From an uncultured Clostridia bacterium (GTDB lineage Bacteria > Bacillota > Clostridia > TANB77 > CAG-508): 64,000 nt of DNA. Numbering within the stretch: position 1 is the first letter of the stretch; every line of letters starts with the position of its first letter. The stretch spans positions 31,898 to 95,897 of the forward strand of contig CAOMRW010000002.1 in the NCBI GenBank assembly GCA_948485625.1. Reading direction: 5' to 3'. Made by a program: the position numbers and the translations under genes. Under the pieces are notes generated by a model. It was not told where the DNA came from, ran no database searches, and worked only from the letters and a program-made list of their open reading frames with translations. Below are positions 18,170-29,000 of this stretch, in pieces.

Positions 18170-18280
18170 ATGACACAGCCTAACCTTATTCTAAAGTTGA
18201 TTGAACAGTTATTATCAGAAAGAGAAAAGAACATCAAACTTCAATTACAATTAGAAGAATACAAAAAGAGTAAAGACTAG
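18170..18280 (+). CDS. 36-residue coiled-coil peptide (locus 3)
   Basis: Peptide MTQPNLILKLIEQLLSERE followed by a Lys/Gln/Glu-rich helix. Unlike the peptides at loci 1, 2 and 4 it is amphipathic, not a membrane helix. GGGG four to eight bases upstream can serve as ribosome binding site. The leader contains a small hairpin (ACCTTT/AAAGGT). A possible weak terminator (AAAAGC/GCTTTT, about 18308-18336) follows, and a convergent small RNA gene lies beyond. No family is recognised. The role as part of an antisense-regulated unit is inference from layout. Confidence 0.5.
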   Translation: MTQPNLILKLIEQLLSEREKNIKLQLQLEEYKKSKD

Positions 18281-18349
18281 AATGTGTCATACATAATCGA
18301 AAGTGGAAAAGCTATTACGGGAGTTTTTCTGCTTTTTAATTTTGGACAT

Positions 18350-18378
18350 AAAAAAAGTAGTGTATTACGGTACACTAC
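18350..18378 (-). terminator. Terminator of locus 3 small RNA
   Basis: Arms GTAGTGTA and TACACTAC on the minus strand followed by TTTTTTT. Confidence 0.8.
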
Positions 18379-18426
18379 GAGCAAACAATATACACAAGCC
18401 TGACCTAAAGTACATTGTTTTAATGT
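18350..18426 (-). ncRNA. Putative small RNA, locus 3
   Basis: From the promoter at 18433-18460 (TTGACA-16-TATCAT) a transcript of about 77 nt would end at hairpin GTAGTGTA/TACACTAC plus seven T residues (18350-18378). It has no open frame with a start site and converges on the 36-residue peptide gene. The terminator arms resemble those of the locus 1 RNA. Confidence 0.55.
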
Positions 18427-18432
18427 AACTAT

Positions 18433-18460
18433 ATGATAACATCTTTTTTAGATTTGTCAA
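18433..18460 (-). promoter_or_regulatory. Promoter of locus 3 small RNA
   Basis: TTGACA, 16-base spacer, TATCAT on the minus strand, in the gap after ypeB. Confidence 0.65.
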
Positions 18461-18480
18461 ATCAAATCTCTTTGAAAAAT

Positions 18481-19842
18481 TTACATAGTTAAAGTCCCAT
18501 TAGGAGTATTAGTAATAATCAAAACATCCTCTTCTCTACCATTCTGAGCATTAATATATACTAAAAATTCTCTATCATCAACTTTCCCCTTAAATTCATA
18601 ACATAAAATCTCTGTTTTATACTCAGTTGGAATAATAGCTAACCCTTCAGAAGCAATATTTAAATCTTTATTTAATGTTTTTTTAGCCTCATCTTTTGTT
18701 ATTTTAACATTAGAAATATCTCTTTGAGTATGATTATTCAAATAACCAGTTGTCTCAATTCCTAGTACTTCCCCATTATCCAATGCCACTTTTACTTTTA
18801 TTAAATCTGAATAAATTATTACATCATTTTGAGTATAAGCATAATTAATAGTAACAATTCCATCCCTTTTCAAATAATAAGTCTCTTTCATATTTTGAAA
18901 ACCATGTTTATTTAAAAAGTCTTTTCCTTTTTGATTAGCATCTTCTTGAGAAATTATTTCAGTATTCACATCTCTATTTGAATTCATATAAACTATATGG
19001 CCACCTTTTTTAGAAACTGATATACTAATATTATCTCCTGTTACTGTTGTTATAGAAAAATTATATTCTGGAATATTAGCATTTTCAGAATAACCAAGAT
19101 TCTGGATTTCTTTAATATTATTATTTCCTACAAACTCAATAACTTTTTGTTTAGCCATTTCTTCATCTATATCTTCACCTATTAATCCCTTTTTTTCACT
19201 ACTAGTTAAATGTTCAGAAAAAGCACCATCATATATTAAACCTGAATATTCATGAAAATTTTCTTCTAAATTACTAAAACCATCCAAAGAACTTGTACTT
19301 ACTTGTTGAGCAAAAGCTACTTCTCCCTTATTTGCAAGTTCATTCCATTTAATTCTTCCAGAATTTATATCATCTGACAATTGATTTAATGTATTTTCAA
19401 GTTCAACACTATATGAATGTAAATTTTTCAAATTATTTAAATCTTCATCTGTTAAATTCTCATTATAAATATTTTTTCTTGACAAAGAATAACTATAATC
19501 ACTAACCTGATTTAAAAATCTTTCAGTATTCTCTAATTCTTGGCTTTCTATTGGTAATTGAGCAAGATATGCTTGAGCCAAATTTGCCTCTCTCCATACA
19601 TTTGTCAAAGTCTCTGCACCATGCTCAGGAGTACTTGAAATCAAAGACTTAGCAAGAAAAGTTTCTACATTTTGAACATAATCTACCAATTCATAAAAAG
19701 CCATATTATAAGAATTTTCTGAAGCTTGTTTAGCCTCTTTTCTTCTATTTATTAAAACAGCTACTAGACATATAATCACAACTAAAAATATTGTAATTAT
19801 ACTTAACATATGTGCCTTTTTTAATCTATCTATCCAATTCAT
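18481..19842 (-). CDS. ypeB: Germination protein YpeB
   Basis: 453 residues. An N-terminal membrane anchor (residues about 13-31) is followed by a helical region with the typical WREANLAQAYLAQLPI pattern and C-terminal PepSY-type beta domains (about residues 220-450). YpeB is needed for SleB stability and localisation in the spore coat/cortex and is degraded on germination. AAGGATGA precedes the ATG. The gene follows sleB by about 20 nt, forming the standard sleB-ypeB operon; expression in the forespore is expected from the family. Confidence 0.93.
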   Translation of the reverse strand: MNWIDRLKKAHMLSIITIFLVVIICLVAVLINRRKEAKQASENSYNMAFYELVDYVQNVETFLAKSLISSTPEHGAETLTNVWREANLAQAYLAQLPIESQELENTERFLNQVSDYSYSLSRKNIYNENLTDEDLNNLKNLHSYSVELENTLNQLSDDINSGRIKWNELANKGEVAFAQQVSTSSLDGFSNLEENFHEYSGLIYDGAFSEHLTSSEKKGLIGEDIDEEMAKQKVIEFVGNNNIKEIQNLGYSENANIPEYNFSITTVTGDNISISVSKKGGHIVYMNSNRDVNTEIISQEDANQKGKDFLNKHGFQNMKETYYLKRDGIVTINYAYTQNDVIIYSDLIKVKVALDNGEVLGIETTGYLNNHTQRDISNVKITKDEAKKTLNKDLNIASEGLAIIPTEYKTEILCYEFKGKVDDREFLVYINAQNGREEDVLIITNTPNGTLTM

Positions 19843-19863
19843 AATATTATCATCCTTTCAATT

Positions 19864-20337
19864 TTATTTACAAAATCTATGTTTTCCAATAGTCTTAACT
19901 AATGGTCTAGACCAAATCCACTTATTTGTAGCAGTTGCTGGATTAAAATAATATACACAACCACCTGTTGGATCCCAACCATTCATAGCATCTTGTGCAG
20001 CCTTATAAACAGTTGAACCTTTATCAATTGAAACATTTATCTGCCCATCTGCAACAGCAGTAAAAGCACCAGATTGATATATTACTCCAGAAATAGAATT
20101 TGGAAACCTTGAATCTTTTACTCTATTTAAAATAACTGCTCCGACAGCAACTTGTCCTTCATAAGGCTCTCCCCTAGCCTCTCCATTTATTGCCCTTGCC
20201 ATTAACTGAATATCTGAAGTATTAGAAGAAGCCGCTAAACTTACCGTATTTACATTCCCTTTATCCACAATAAATATACAAATTGTGGATAGTATTATAA
20301 GAAATACTATCAAAATCACCTTTATAAAATTTTTCAC
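19864..20337 (-). CDS. sleB: Spore cortex-lytic enzyme SleB (short form)
   Basis: 157 residues: a signal peptide (about residues 1-27) and a hydrolase_2 domain (SDIQLMARAINGEARGEPYEGQ, catalytic Glu in NGEARGE, then VAVGAVILNRV, and the C-terminal YYFNPATATNKWIWSRP). It cuts cortex peptidoglycan at muramic-delta-lactam during germination. The N-terminal peptidoglycan-binding domain of Bacillus SleB is absent, so targeting may rest on YpeB, encoded next. First gene of the operon. Confidence 0.93.
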   Translation of the reverse strand: MKNFIKVILIVFLIILSTICIFIVDKGNVNTVSLAASSNTSDIQLMARAINGEARGEPYEGQVAVGAVILNRVKDSRFPNSISGVIYQSGAFTAVADGQINVSIDKGSTVYKAAQDAMNGWDPTGGCVYYFNPATATNKWIWSRPLVKTIGKHRFCK

Positions 20338-20554
20338 AAAATCACCCTTTATATATTTTTATCGATTTAAATATAATATATAAAACATATTATTTAATCA
20401 TTATTTATATTCTGTATAAAAATTTGAAAAATATACCACATTTGAAAAAAAACTTTTTATATGGTAAAATTATTACAGAAATTATATTAATGTAAAATAA
20501 ACATAATTTATATTAATATTATCTCTAATATTTATTAAATAAAGGAGACATTCT

Positions 20555-21679
20555 ATGAAAAAAGTTTTAATATTTTATGCCTCATATGGTGGGGGACATT
20601 TAAATGCTGCAAAATCAATAAAAGAATATATAGATAAAAATCACCATGATTTTGAGACAGAACTAATAGATTGTATGAAATATATAAATAAACCAATAGA
20701 AAAAATAACAACTGCTGCATACAGAGAAATGGCTAAAAAATTACCATGGGCATGGGGCAAAATATATTCTGACTCTCAAAAAGGACCATTAGCACACATT
20801 ACTTCAAGATCAAATATGATATTTGCAATAAAGCTTTTAAAATTATTAAGAGAAAAACAACCAGATATAATAATTTCAACTCATCCATTTGGAAGTCAAA
20901 TGTGTAGCTATTTAAAAAGAAAAGATAAAATAAATGCAAAAATAGCAACAATAATGACAGACTTTTCTCCACATGACCAATGGCTTGTAGGACATGAACA
21001 TACAGACTTTTTCTTTGTGGCACATGACAAAATGAAAAATTATTTAATTTCAAAAAATATACCTGAAAATAAAATATTTCCAACAGGAATACCTATATCG
21101 TCAAGATTTTTAGAATATTACAATAGGAAAGAAATTTTATCAGAATTTAATTTAGAAGAAAATAAAAAAAATATACTATTTTTTGGCGGAGGAGAATTTG
21201 GTCTAGGAAAATCTAGAACTATTCAAATTTTTGAAGATTTAGTGAAAAACTTTAATAACATACAAATAATTGCAATTGCAGGAAAAAACCAAAAAATGAA
21301 ATCTCACTTCGAAAATATAGTTAAAGAATACCATAAAGAAAACTCCACAAAAATATTAGAATACACTAATAAAGTACCTGAACTAATGTCAATTTCAGAC
21401 TTAGTAATTTCAAAACCTGGAGGACTAACAACCTCAGAAAGCCTAGCATCAGAATTACCAATGATAATAATAAATCCTATCCCAGGTCAAGAAGAAGAAA
21501 ATGCTGAATTTTTAGAAAGTAAGGGAACAGGAATATGGATTAAGAAAAATGACTCATGCTATGAAATATTCAAAGATTTACTTTATAATCCACAAAAACT
21601 ACAAAAAATGAAAGAAAACACAAAAACACTAGCAAAAAAACACTCTACTGAAGACATTTGCAAAATAACTTTATCTTAG
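20555..21679 (+). CDS. MGDG-synthase/UgtP-like diacylglycerol glycosyltransferase
   Basis: 374-residue GT28-type glycosyltransferase with the N-terminal FYASYGGGHLNAAKSI lipid-binding motif of MGDG synthases and Bacillus UgtP, and the C-terminal nucleotide-sugar site (SKPGGLTTSESLASELPMI). It would transfer glucose or galactose from a UDP-sugar to diacylglycerol at the inner membrane face, making glycolipids or lipoteichoic acid anchors. GGAG precedes the ATG. The gene stands alone. The UDP-sugar could come from the pyrophosphorylase encoded at 45532-46782 (inference). Confidence 0.88.
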   Translation: MKKVLIFYASYGGGHLNAAKSIKEYIDKNHHDFETELIDCMKYINKPIEKITTAAYREMAKKLPWAWGKIYSDSQKGPLAHITSRSNMIFAIKLLKLLREKQPDIIISTHPFGSQMCSYLKRKDKINAKIATIMTDFSPHDQWLVGHEHTDFFFVAHDKMKNYLISKNIPENKIFPTGIPISSRFLEYYNRKEILSEFNLEENKKNILFFGGGEFGLGKSRTIQIFEDLVKNFNNIQIIAIAGKNQKMKSHFENIVKEYHKENSTKILEYTNKVPELMSISDLVISKPGGLTTSESLASELPMIIINPIPGQEEENAEFLESKGTGIWIKKNDSCYEIFKDLLYNPQKLQKMKENTKTLAKKHSTEDICKITLS

Positions 21680-21781
21680 CACCATGTCCAATTGGAACAG
21701 ATATTGCTATATAATATTTAACAATAAGAAATTGAGTAACAAAATCTTAAAAAACACATAAAATAGCACGAGGTGTATTTT

Positions 21782-21973
21782 ATGTGTTTTTCTGATTTTT
21801 CAAGTTGTAATTTAATTGGACTTTCTAGTAGTATTGCTATATCAATTAGCAATAACTTATCTGCTGATGAAATAAGTATATTATCAATATTTTTAAATTC
21901 ATTAGCTGATAATTTAGGAATTATTGCAACTAAAAAATCAATAGAAGAATCTAATAAAAACTATTCCTTATAA
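21782..21973 (+). CDS. Conserved small hypothetical protein
   Basis: 63 residues starting MCFSDFSSCNLIGLSSS and continuing as a helix-turn-helix-like segment (LSADEISILSIFLNSLADNLGIIATKKS). Similar 60-80-residue proteins with a Cys-rich N-terminus occur widely in Clostridia and have no known function. Start ATG at 21782 is used with GAGGTG seven bases upstream; a GTG at 21773 overlaps that site. A REP-like hairpin follows. Confidence 0.65.
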   Translation: MCFSDFSSCNLIGLSSSIAISISNNLSADEISILSIFLNSLADNLGIIATKKSIEESNKNYSL

Positions 21974-21981
21974 ATTAACAT

Positions 21982-22031
21982 CTGTCCCCACTGGGACAAA
22001 AATGTCCCAAAAGAAACGTCCCCATGGGACA
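21982..22031. repeat. REP-like hairpin, family C, copy 1
   Basis: Nested inverted repeats built from TGTCCC and GGGACA: TGTCCCCACTGGGACA, then TGTCCC again, and CGTCCCCATGGGACA. It abuts the recR stop codon. The GGGGACG core resembles the family A loop. A related simpler copy is at 50845-50878. Confidence 0.8.
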
Positions 22032-22631
22032 TCAAATTTCTCTTCTACCCTCTAAAGCCTTAGTTAAAGTAATCTCATCAGTATATTCTAAATCTCCTCC
22101 AACAGGAATTCCATGGGCAATTCTAGTAGCTTTAATTCCTAAAGGTTTAATTAACTTAGATAAATACATAGCTGTTGCTTCTCCTTCAACTCTAGGATTT
22201 GTAGCTAGTATAACCTCTTTAACTTGTCCATCCATAAGTCTTGAAAGTAATTCTTTTATTTTTATATCATCTGGTCCTATTCCATTCATTGGAGATATTG
22301 AACCATGTAATACATGGTATACTCCTTTAAATTCATGTGTTTTTTCCATAGCTACTATATCTCTTACATCTTCTACAACACATATTGATGTTTGGTCCCT
22401 TTTAGGACTTGAACATATTGGACATGGGTCTGTATCTGATATATTATAACATTTACTACAATATCTTAGATTTTGCTTTGCATCTATTATCGATTTTACA
22501 AATTCATTTGTTTCTTCTTGAGTACAATTTAAAATATAAAAAGCAAGCCTAGCAGCCGTCTTATGACCTATACTAGGCAACTTTTCAAAACTTTCTATTA
22601 ATTTCTCTATTGATGGTGAATATAGTGACAT
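22032..22631 (-). CDS. recR: Recombination protein RecR
   Basis: 199 residues, full length. It has an N-terminal helix-hairpin-helix ([13 protein letters not shown]), a zinc finger ([18 protein letters not shown], residues about 57-72) and a Toprim domain ([32 protein letters not shown]). It works with RecF/RecO in loading RecA at gaps. Last gene of the dnaX-ybaB-recR operon, starting 2 nt after ybaB, as in most Firmicutes. The stop codon is immediately followed by a hairpin repeat that may end transcription. Confidence 0.97.
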   Translation of the reverse strand: MSLYSPSIEKLIESFEKLPSIGHKTAARLAFYILNCTQEETNEFVKSIIDAKQNLRYCSKCYNISDTDPCPICSSPKRDQTSICVVEDVRDIVAMEKTHEFKGVYHVLHGSISPMNGIGPDDIKIKELLSRLMDGQVKEVILATNPRVEGEATAMYLSKLIKPLGIKATRIAHGIPVGGDLEYTDEITLTKALEGRREI

Positions 22632-22632
22632 T

Positions 22633-22977
22633 TTACATCAACCCCGGTATATTGAATTTTCCAAGTTCTTGGCTTTGTGCAGAGTCAACTTTTCTTAATG
22701 CTTCATTTACACATGTTAAAATTAAATCCTCTAACATTTCTACATCATCTGGGTCAACTACATCTGGTTTAATTTTTATTTCTTTTATAACTTTTTCTCC
22801 AGTAACTTTTACACTTATTGCTCCTCCACCAGCTGTACTATCAAATTCTTTTGTTGCTAATTCCTCTTGTGATTTTTGCATTTCTGCTTGCATTTTTTTT
22901 GCTTCTTTCATTAAGTTATTTATATTCATTCCGCCAAATCCTCCCATTCCTCCTGGAAATCCTCCTCTTTTTGCCAT
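22633..22977 (-). CDS. ybaB: YbaB/EbfC nucleoid-associated protein
   Basis: 114 residues. The Gly/Met-rich N-terminus ([14 protein letters not shown]) and a long helix leading to [27 protein letters not shown] are diagnostic. It binds DNA as a dimer. The position between dnaX and recR is the conserved one. AGGAGG precedes the ATG. Confidence 0.96.
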   Translation of the reverse strand: MAKRGGFPGGMGGFGGMNINNLMKEAKKMQAEMQKSQEELATKEFDSTAGGGAISVKVTGEKVIKEIKIKPDVVDPDDVEMLEDLILTCVNEALRKVDSAQSQELGKFNIPGLM

Positions 22978-23039
22978 TTTTAACTCCTCCTTATATTATT
23001 ATTTTCTTATTTTTTATACTTTTTATTTTATTTTAATAG

Positions 23040-24674
23040 TTACTCTATAACATTAAATGGTATATCAGAATCTAAAGCTAATTTTTGTATATCATCTTCT
23101 GGATTATGTTTTACAACTTGATTTTGTACATCTGATATATATTTTATTTGCATATCTTTTCCACATGCCATTGAAACTAAATTAGATATTTCTTTTACAT
23201 TTTCTTGTTTTTCCAAAACAGCTTTTCCAAAAGCAGTTATTCCTCTTTGAAATTTAATTTCTACTGTTTTATCATTTATTTGTTCAGCTTTTGTATTTAT
23301 CAAATTTGTATATAATACTATTTTTCCATTTTGTTTTAAATCATTAACTATTTTAGGCCAACTCTTATTTAAATCACTTGAATAACTTTTTGCATTATTA
23401 TTAGATGTTCTTACAGCTGGTGCACTCACTTGTATCGTTTTATTATCATTTTCATTTGCAATAACTCTTGTAACTGAAGAATTATTTGCATTTTGCATAA
23501 CTGGATTTGAAACTACTTGTTGCATAGATACTTTACCTGATTTTAAATAATTTTCTATTTTTTCAAGTCTTTCTTCAATATTATTTCCACTTCCAATTTC
23601 ATTACTACATAATTTTATCATACCAGCTTCAAACATTATACTTTTTTGAGTAGACCATTTCATATCATTTTCTATATTTGACAACTCGTAAATCAAGTTA
23701 ACTAATTTCTCTTTTGTTACTTTATCAGATATCTTTTTTATATTAGAAATTTCTTCATCACTATATAAATCTACTTTACCTGAAGATTTATAAATTAATA
23801 TATCTTTTACATATTTTATAATTTCCCATAAAAAATTATCTAAATCTTTTCCTTGATTTAATATTTCACTTATACTTTCAAGTGCCTTATCAATATCATA
23901 TTCAATAATTGCTTCTGTGATACTATGAACAAAAGTTATTTTTGGAATTCCTACTAAATCCCTGATTTTGTCTTCATCAATTTTATTTTCTCCATCTTGT
24001 ATACATCTCTCTAATATTGACAATGCATCTCTCATTGCACCCTCTGATAAAACTGCTATAATATTTAAAGCACCATCTGTAGTTTCAATATCACTCTCTT
24101 TACAAACAATTTTTAATCTCTTTATAATATCATCATTTGATATCCTTTTAAAATCAAATCTTTGACATCTAGAAAGTATTGTTGCAGGTAATTTTTGAGG
24201 CTCTGTTGTTGCTAAAATAAATTTAACATGCTCAGGTGGTTCTTCTAATGTTTTCAATAATGCATTAAATGCCCCTGTAGAAAGCATATGAACCTCATCT
24301 ATAATATATACTCTATATTTTGCCTTTGTAGGCAAAAAATTAACTTCCTCTCGAATACTTCTAATATCTTCAACACTATTATTAGAAGCAGCATCCATTT
24401 CTACAATATCTGTAAGAGAACCATTAATAGCTCCTTTACAAATCTCACATTCATTACAAGGCTCTCCATCTTTTGGACTTAGACAATTTATTGCTCTTGC
24501 CAAAATCTTAGCAGAAGAAGTCTTTCCTGTTCCTCTTCCTCCATTAAATAAATATGCATGTCCAACTCTATCAGCTATAATCTGATTCTTTAAAGTTCTT
24601 GTAATATGTTCTTGACCAACAAGTTCTGAAAAAGTTGTAGGTCTAAACTTTCTATAAAGAGCTGTGTACCCCAT
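23040..24674 (-). CDS. dnaX: DNA polymerase III tau/gamma subunit
   Basis: 544 residues. AAA clamp-loader ATPase with Walker A NGGRGTGKTSS, a zinc module (CLSPKDGEPCNECEIC), IDEVHML and sensor SRCQRF. The C-terminal part is the tau-type extension that contacts the polymerase. The open frame extends upstream into the SRP RNA gene, but the start is placed at ATG 24672-24674 because AAAGGA lies just before it and MGYTALYRKFRPTTF is the family N-terminus. First gene of the replication/repair operon with ybaB and recR. Confidence 0.96.
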   Translation of the reverse strand: MGYTALYRKFRPTTFSELVGQEHITRTLKNQIIADRVGHAYLFNGGRGTGKTSSAKILARAINCLSPKDGEPCNECEICKGAINGSLTDIVEMDAASNNSVEDIRSIREEVNFLPTKAKYRVYIIDEVHMLSTGAFNALLKTLEEPPEHVKFILATTEPQKLPATILSRCQRFDFKRISNDDIIKRLKIVCKESDIETTDGALNIIAVLSEGAMRDALSILERCIQDGENKIDEDKIRDLVGIPKITFVHSITEAIIEYDIDKALESISEILNQGKDLDNFLWEIIKYVKDILIYKSSGKVDLYSDEEISNIKKISDKVTKEKLVNLIYELSNIENDMKWSTQKSIMFEAGMIKLCSNEIGSGNNIEERLEKIENYLKSGKVSMQQVVSNPVMQNANNSSVTRVIANENDNKTIQVSAPAVRTSNNNAKSYSSDLNKSWPKIVNDLKQNGKIVLYTNLINTKAEQINDKTVEIKFQRGITAFGKAVLEKQENVKEISNLVSMACGKDMQIKYISDVQNQVVKHNPEDDIQKLALDSDIPFNVIE

Positions 24675-24789
24675 AATTTCACATCCTTTATATATTTTTC
24701 TACAATAAAAAGTTGATATATAACTGAACAAAATTATATTTATATACCAACTTTTAAATATATCGTCCCTTATAGTATAAAATTCAATC

Positions 24790-24892
24790 CCTCTATGGAA
24801 AGTATTCCACATAAAGATAATCTACTTATTGCTGCTTCCTTCCGGACCTGACAAGATTCGTAGGTCTCTATTGGATTACTCTCCATACAAAG
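24790..24892 (-). ncRNA. ffs: Signal recognition particle 4.5S-type RNA
   Basis: The minus strand carries the universally conserved domain IV hairpin (GTCAGGTCCGGAAGGAAGCAG) near 24832-24852. Outer pairing TATGGAGAGTA/TACTTTCCATA closes a rod of about 100 nt, i.e. the small bacterial SRP RNA. A promoter lies just upstream (24914-24942). The location upstream of dnaX is typical for Firmicutes. Confidence 0.95.
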
Positions 24893-24913
24893 ATTAAACT
24901 TTATACAACTGTA

Positions 24914-24942
24914 ATTATATACTGTCTTTCTAAATTTATCAA
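24914..24942 (-). promoter_or_regulatory. Promoter of ffs
   Basis: TTGATA, 17-base spacer, TATAAT on the minus strand, about 22 nt before the SRP RNA 5' end. Confidence 0.8.
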
Positions 24943-24999
24943 GTATTTTTTATAAACTAATTAAATTATATTATATTCTTCTAAAATTATATCCACAAA

Positions 25000-25764
25000 C
25001 TATAATCTTTTAAAAATAATATCCTTTAAATCAGTATATTCTACACTTTGAGTTCCATTATTCACAATATCATTAACAGGAAACTCTAAATTAATACTAG
25101 ACTTATATGCTTTATTTGAATTAAGATTAATACAAATATCAAATGAAACCCTAAATTTCAAATCATCATTATTAATAGACAATTTCTTCAATAACTGACT
25201 ATGATTAATCTCTTCATCATCATTTGAAACATAATTTCCTATATTATTAACTGCATACCTAAAAGTAACTAAACCACCTTGATTAGATATTTTCATGTCT
25301 TTTATACTTGACTCCATACCACCTAAATATTCTATCTTATCTACTTCATTTTCAACTATATTTTTAAAGATAACACTTTCTACATTACTATCAGGTTTTA
25401 ACAGTTTTATTTCTCCTATTTTTGGACCTTGCACAATATTAAAATTGTCTAACTTTATACTCTCAATTATCTCTGAATTCTTATAATTATCATTTTTCTT
25501 AATATATAAATATATATCATTATTCTGATTAACAGATAAACTCCATCTATTTGAATTATCTTCTATATCAGTACCCTCTATATTACTTATTACAGATATT
25601 TTTGATAAATAAAATGGTAAATTAGTTTCACCTTCTACATTATATTTCAAAACAACAAGACCTACAAAAAACAATATAGTAATAACTATAAAAGCTACCA
25701 TAAACATATTAAATTGTGCTGTATTTACTATTCTTTTTATTTTATCTCCCAACTTTTCCTCCAA
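25000..25764 (-). CDS. Membrane-anchored hypothetical protein
   Basis: 254 residues with one transmembrane helix (about residues 20-42: FNMFMVAFIVITILFFVGLV) and an external, beta-rich C-terminal domain without recognisable motifs. No family is identified. AAATTGGAGG-like bases precede the ATG. It is flanked by the ffs gene and tRNA-Arg and appears to be a single-gene unit. It may be a cell-surface protein of this lineage. Confidence 0.7.
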   Translation of the reverse strand: MEEKLGDKIKRIVNTAQFNMFMVAFIVITILFFVGLVVLKYNVEGETNLPFYLSKISVISNIEGTDIEDNSNRWSLSVNQNNDIYLYIKKNDNYKNSEIIESIKLDNFNIVQGPKIGEIKLLKPDSNVESVIFKNIVENEVDKIEYLGGMESSIKDMKISNQGGLVTFRYAVNNIGNYVSNDDEEINHSQLLKKLSINNDDLKFRVSFDICINLNSNKAYKSSINLEFPVNDIVNNGTQSVEYTDLKDIIFKRL

Positions 25765-25851
25765 TTTTCTAATATCTCATTACTAGACAATTTTTATTAT
25801 ATGTAGTCACACAGAAATAAAAATTGCCTGATAATAAAATCTAATATATAT

Positions 25852-25927
<76 letters not shown>

Positions 25928-26014
25928 ATAACATAAATATAATATAACAAATTTTTATAATTTTGTAAATAAATATTACAAAAGAATGCAACATTTCTGT
26001 TACATTCTTTTATT

Positions 26015-29000
26015 TTAGTCTAATAATTTTTTCTTAATTAACACTATTCCACATGATAAAATTACTAAACTTCCTAATCCAACTAAAACATAAATAATTA
26101 TATTCTCTGCTCCTGTTGGAGGTACTATTACTAATTTTGCATCATGAGGTGTATATGGTTCATCTGGTGGCACATTTGGGTCTGGGTCTGTTCCTGGACT
26201 TGGCTTTGGAATCTCTGTGTCATTTATATATCTATTATATCTTCCATAATAACTATTATCACACTCGTCATTACTACTGTTTTTATCTGTTGCATTTCTT
26301 ACATTAAAGTTTCCTGGTGTCGCTAATTCCCATCCTTTATTTTCAACCATTTCTCCATAGAATCTACCTACTGAGTTTGATACTTCTAGTAATTCAATAT
26401 AATTGTCAAATACTTGGTCATTATTATTTAAGTCTGTTAATAATTTTTTAGCTGATAAATTCATTCTTGTGTACTCATTTGGTGCAAGTTCTTTTTTCTC
26501 AAGATTTTTTACAACTATATTATTTCTGTTTTTTATTGCATTATATACATCTGGTGAAATATCTATTCCTGTAAGTTTATTATCTGCTAACATTGCTACA
26601 TCTCCTTGTAATTGCCATCTAGTTTCATTAGTATTTGATGGATTATAATATGTAAATTCACTACTATTATTAATATCATATGTTATTGATAATTTTTCAT
26701 CTACATAGTCTACAATAGAGTGTAATGCTATTTTTACAGGCGTTAATCCATTTGTATCTCCATATCTATAATATTTTGTATCATCATAATCAAGCTCTGA
26801 TCTATTGTCAATTCTTATATCATATGTCATATCTAATGTTGCACCTTCAATAATTTCATTATCTACTTCTATTTTTACAGGTCCAAAATCTGGATAAGTT
26901 ACATAATTTATGTCATCTTTTCTAGGATCTCCTTCTATTAACACTTGTTTATTTGCTAATACTACTGCTATTCTACTTATCTCTTTATTTACTTGTATAC
27001 TTTGTCTTGGTCTTTCTGCTATACCAAAATTAATCTTATATACTCTTGAACCCTCACTATATTCATTAGGCGTTGTTTGTTGTCTATGGTCTTCTATAGC
27101 AAAATCCATGATTCCTGTATAAGCTAACATATTTTTATATTCATTACTTTCAGAATTTTCATAATCAGTCTTTGTTGCATAATTTATAGTACTTAGATAA
27201 TTATTAATGTTGTTTCTTATTTCTTTATCATCTACTGCTGAAGAATCTAATGAATTCTCATTTCTTCTATACCAGTACCATATATCATCTGGATTTGATT
27301 CATTTTCATGGATTAATCCACTAGCTAATAAATTTTGACGTCCATTTGGTGTTTCTTTTTTATTGTTTTCAATTAATACTTTATATTTACTTTCATTAAC
27401 AATTGTAGATTTATAATCTTGAGTTGTAATTGGTATATCTCCCATTTTTGTTTGTATATTAATCACTTTATTAGCATCATTTGTATCAGTATAATCATAT
27501 TTTCCATATTGATATTGTATATAATATTCTCCTGGAACTAATCCTTGAATTTTATATTCACCATTACTATCAGTCAAATATTGTGCATTTTTTATTACAA
27601 CATTTCCTTCTTCATCTAAATTATACAATTGTGTAGTTGTATCATCATCATAGTTCTGTACTTTAACTTCAACATTTTCTATTTTCTTTTCGCCATCATC
27701 ATAAACACTATTTCCTTTTCTTTCTTGATTTGTTTTAAGTTCAGCACTTGTACTATCTTCAAATACTAGACCAGAAATTATTTTTGATTCTTTTCTTGTG
27801 AATTTTAAATCTGGTGCTACATCTGTATCATCTTCATATGTATCTGATGAATTATAATCTACATTTCCTGGAGCTGAATCTTCATCAATTCCACCATATT
27901 TACTTCCATCTTTAGCATATGTTGTATATGAATTTATTTCAGTAAGATTTCTATTTATATTCAATTCTTGTCCATCTTTCAAATTAGCTAAACTTACAAT
28001 TGTATCTGTATTTACTTCATATTTTAAGTATATCATTATACTTTCAGCAGGATTTATATTCTCTAATTCATTAGTCTGCCATATATTAGTTCCATTAGAA
28101 TTTCCTACATTAGTCCAATTTACATTTACTCTTGCTCCACTATTATTAGTATAATATGACTCTTCAACCTTTTCAAATCTTGTATCAGCATAATTATTTA
28201 AACTTACTCTTGAATATAAACTTCCACTTTCATTTTTTACTGCTATTTTATATGTTACAAATACTCTTAATCTATTCTCATTACTTGGATCTTCTTTTGT
28301 ATATGCTATATATGAATCATATATTCCTCTTGTATAACTACAATTTTTATAATTTCCACTAGCATTTTTTACTCCAACAGAGAATCCATCTAAAGCTGCA
28401 TCATATCCTTTATTTATATCAACATCTGGCACTCCATTATTCATATATGGATTTCTTTGTTTATATTCATATGTATGTGTATATCCATTAATTGCTAGTT
28501 GTATATCATCTATATCTGTTGCAATCGCTAAATCTGGTTGTGCTCTTCTATAAATACCTAAATTTATATTCCTAATTGTTTTTACACCTGTACTCCATCT
28601 TATTGCATACCCTGCTGTCCCTGTATCCGCTAACATTTTTGCTTTGCTTACATCTGTACTTCCTGTTAGTGATTCCGCTGTATACCCTGTATTTTGTACT
28701 AATTCTGAATTCCAATTTTCTCCACTAGTATAGTTCAATTCTACACCTGTTCCTGTTTTTCCTTCTGTTCTTGTAGATGTTTTTGTATTTCCTCCTGATA
28801 TACTTGAATAATTATCATTTAACGTTGTTCTATCTACTGATTTTTCATCTGCCTTTGAACCATTATCTCTTGTTAAATTTTTAATTACACTTTGATATTT
28901 TAATCCATTATATTCAAACTCTACTGAATATTGAGATAATTCACTTATATTTATTGTATACTGACTTCCTGTTCCATTTGCATTATATGTTCCTTTTGCT

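Noticed and set aside
26116..26326. Plus-strand open frames rich in His, Tyr, Leu opposite the adhesin
   Set aside because: They are shadows of the adhesin coding strand, have no ribosome binding sites and repeat wherever its tail is duplicated.
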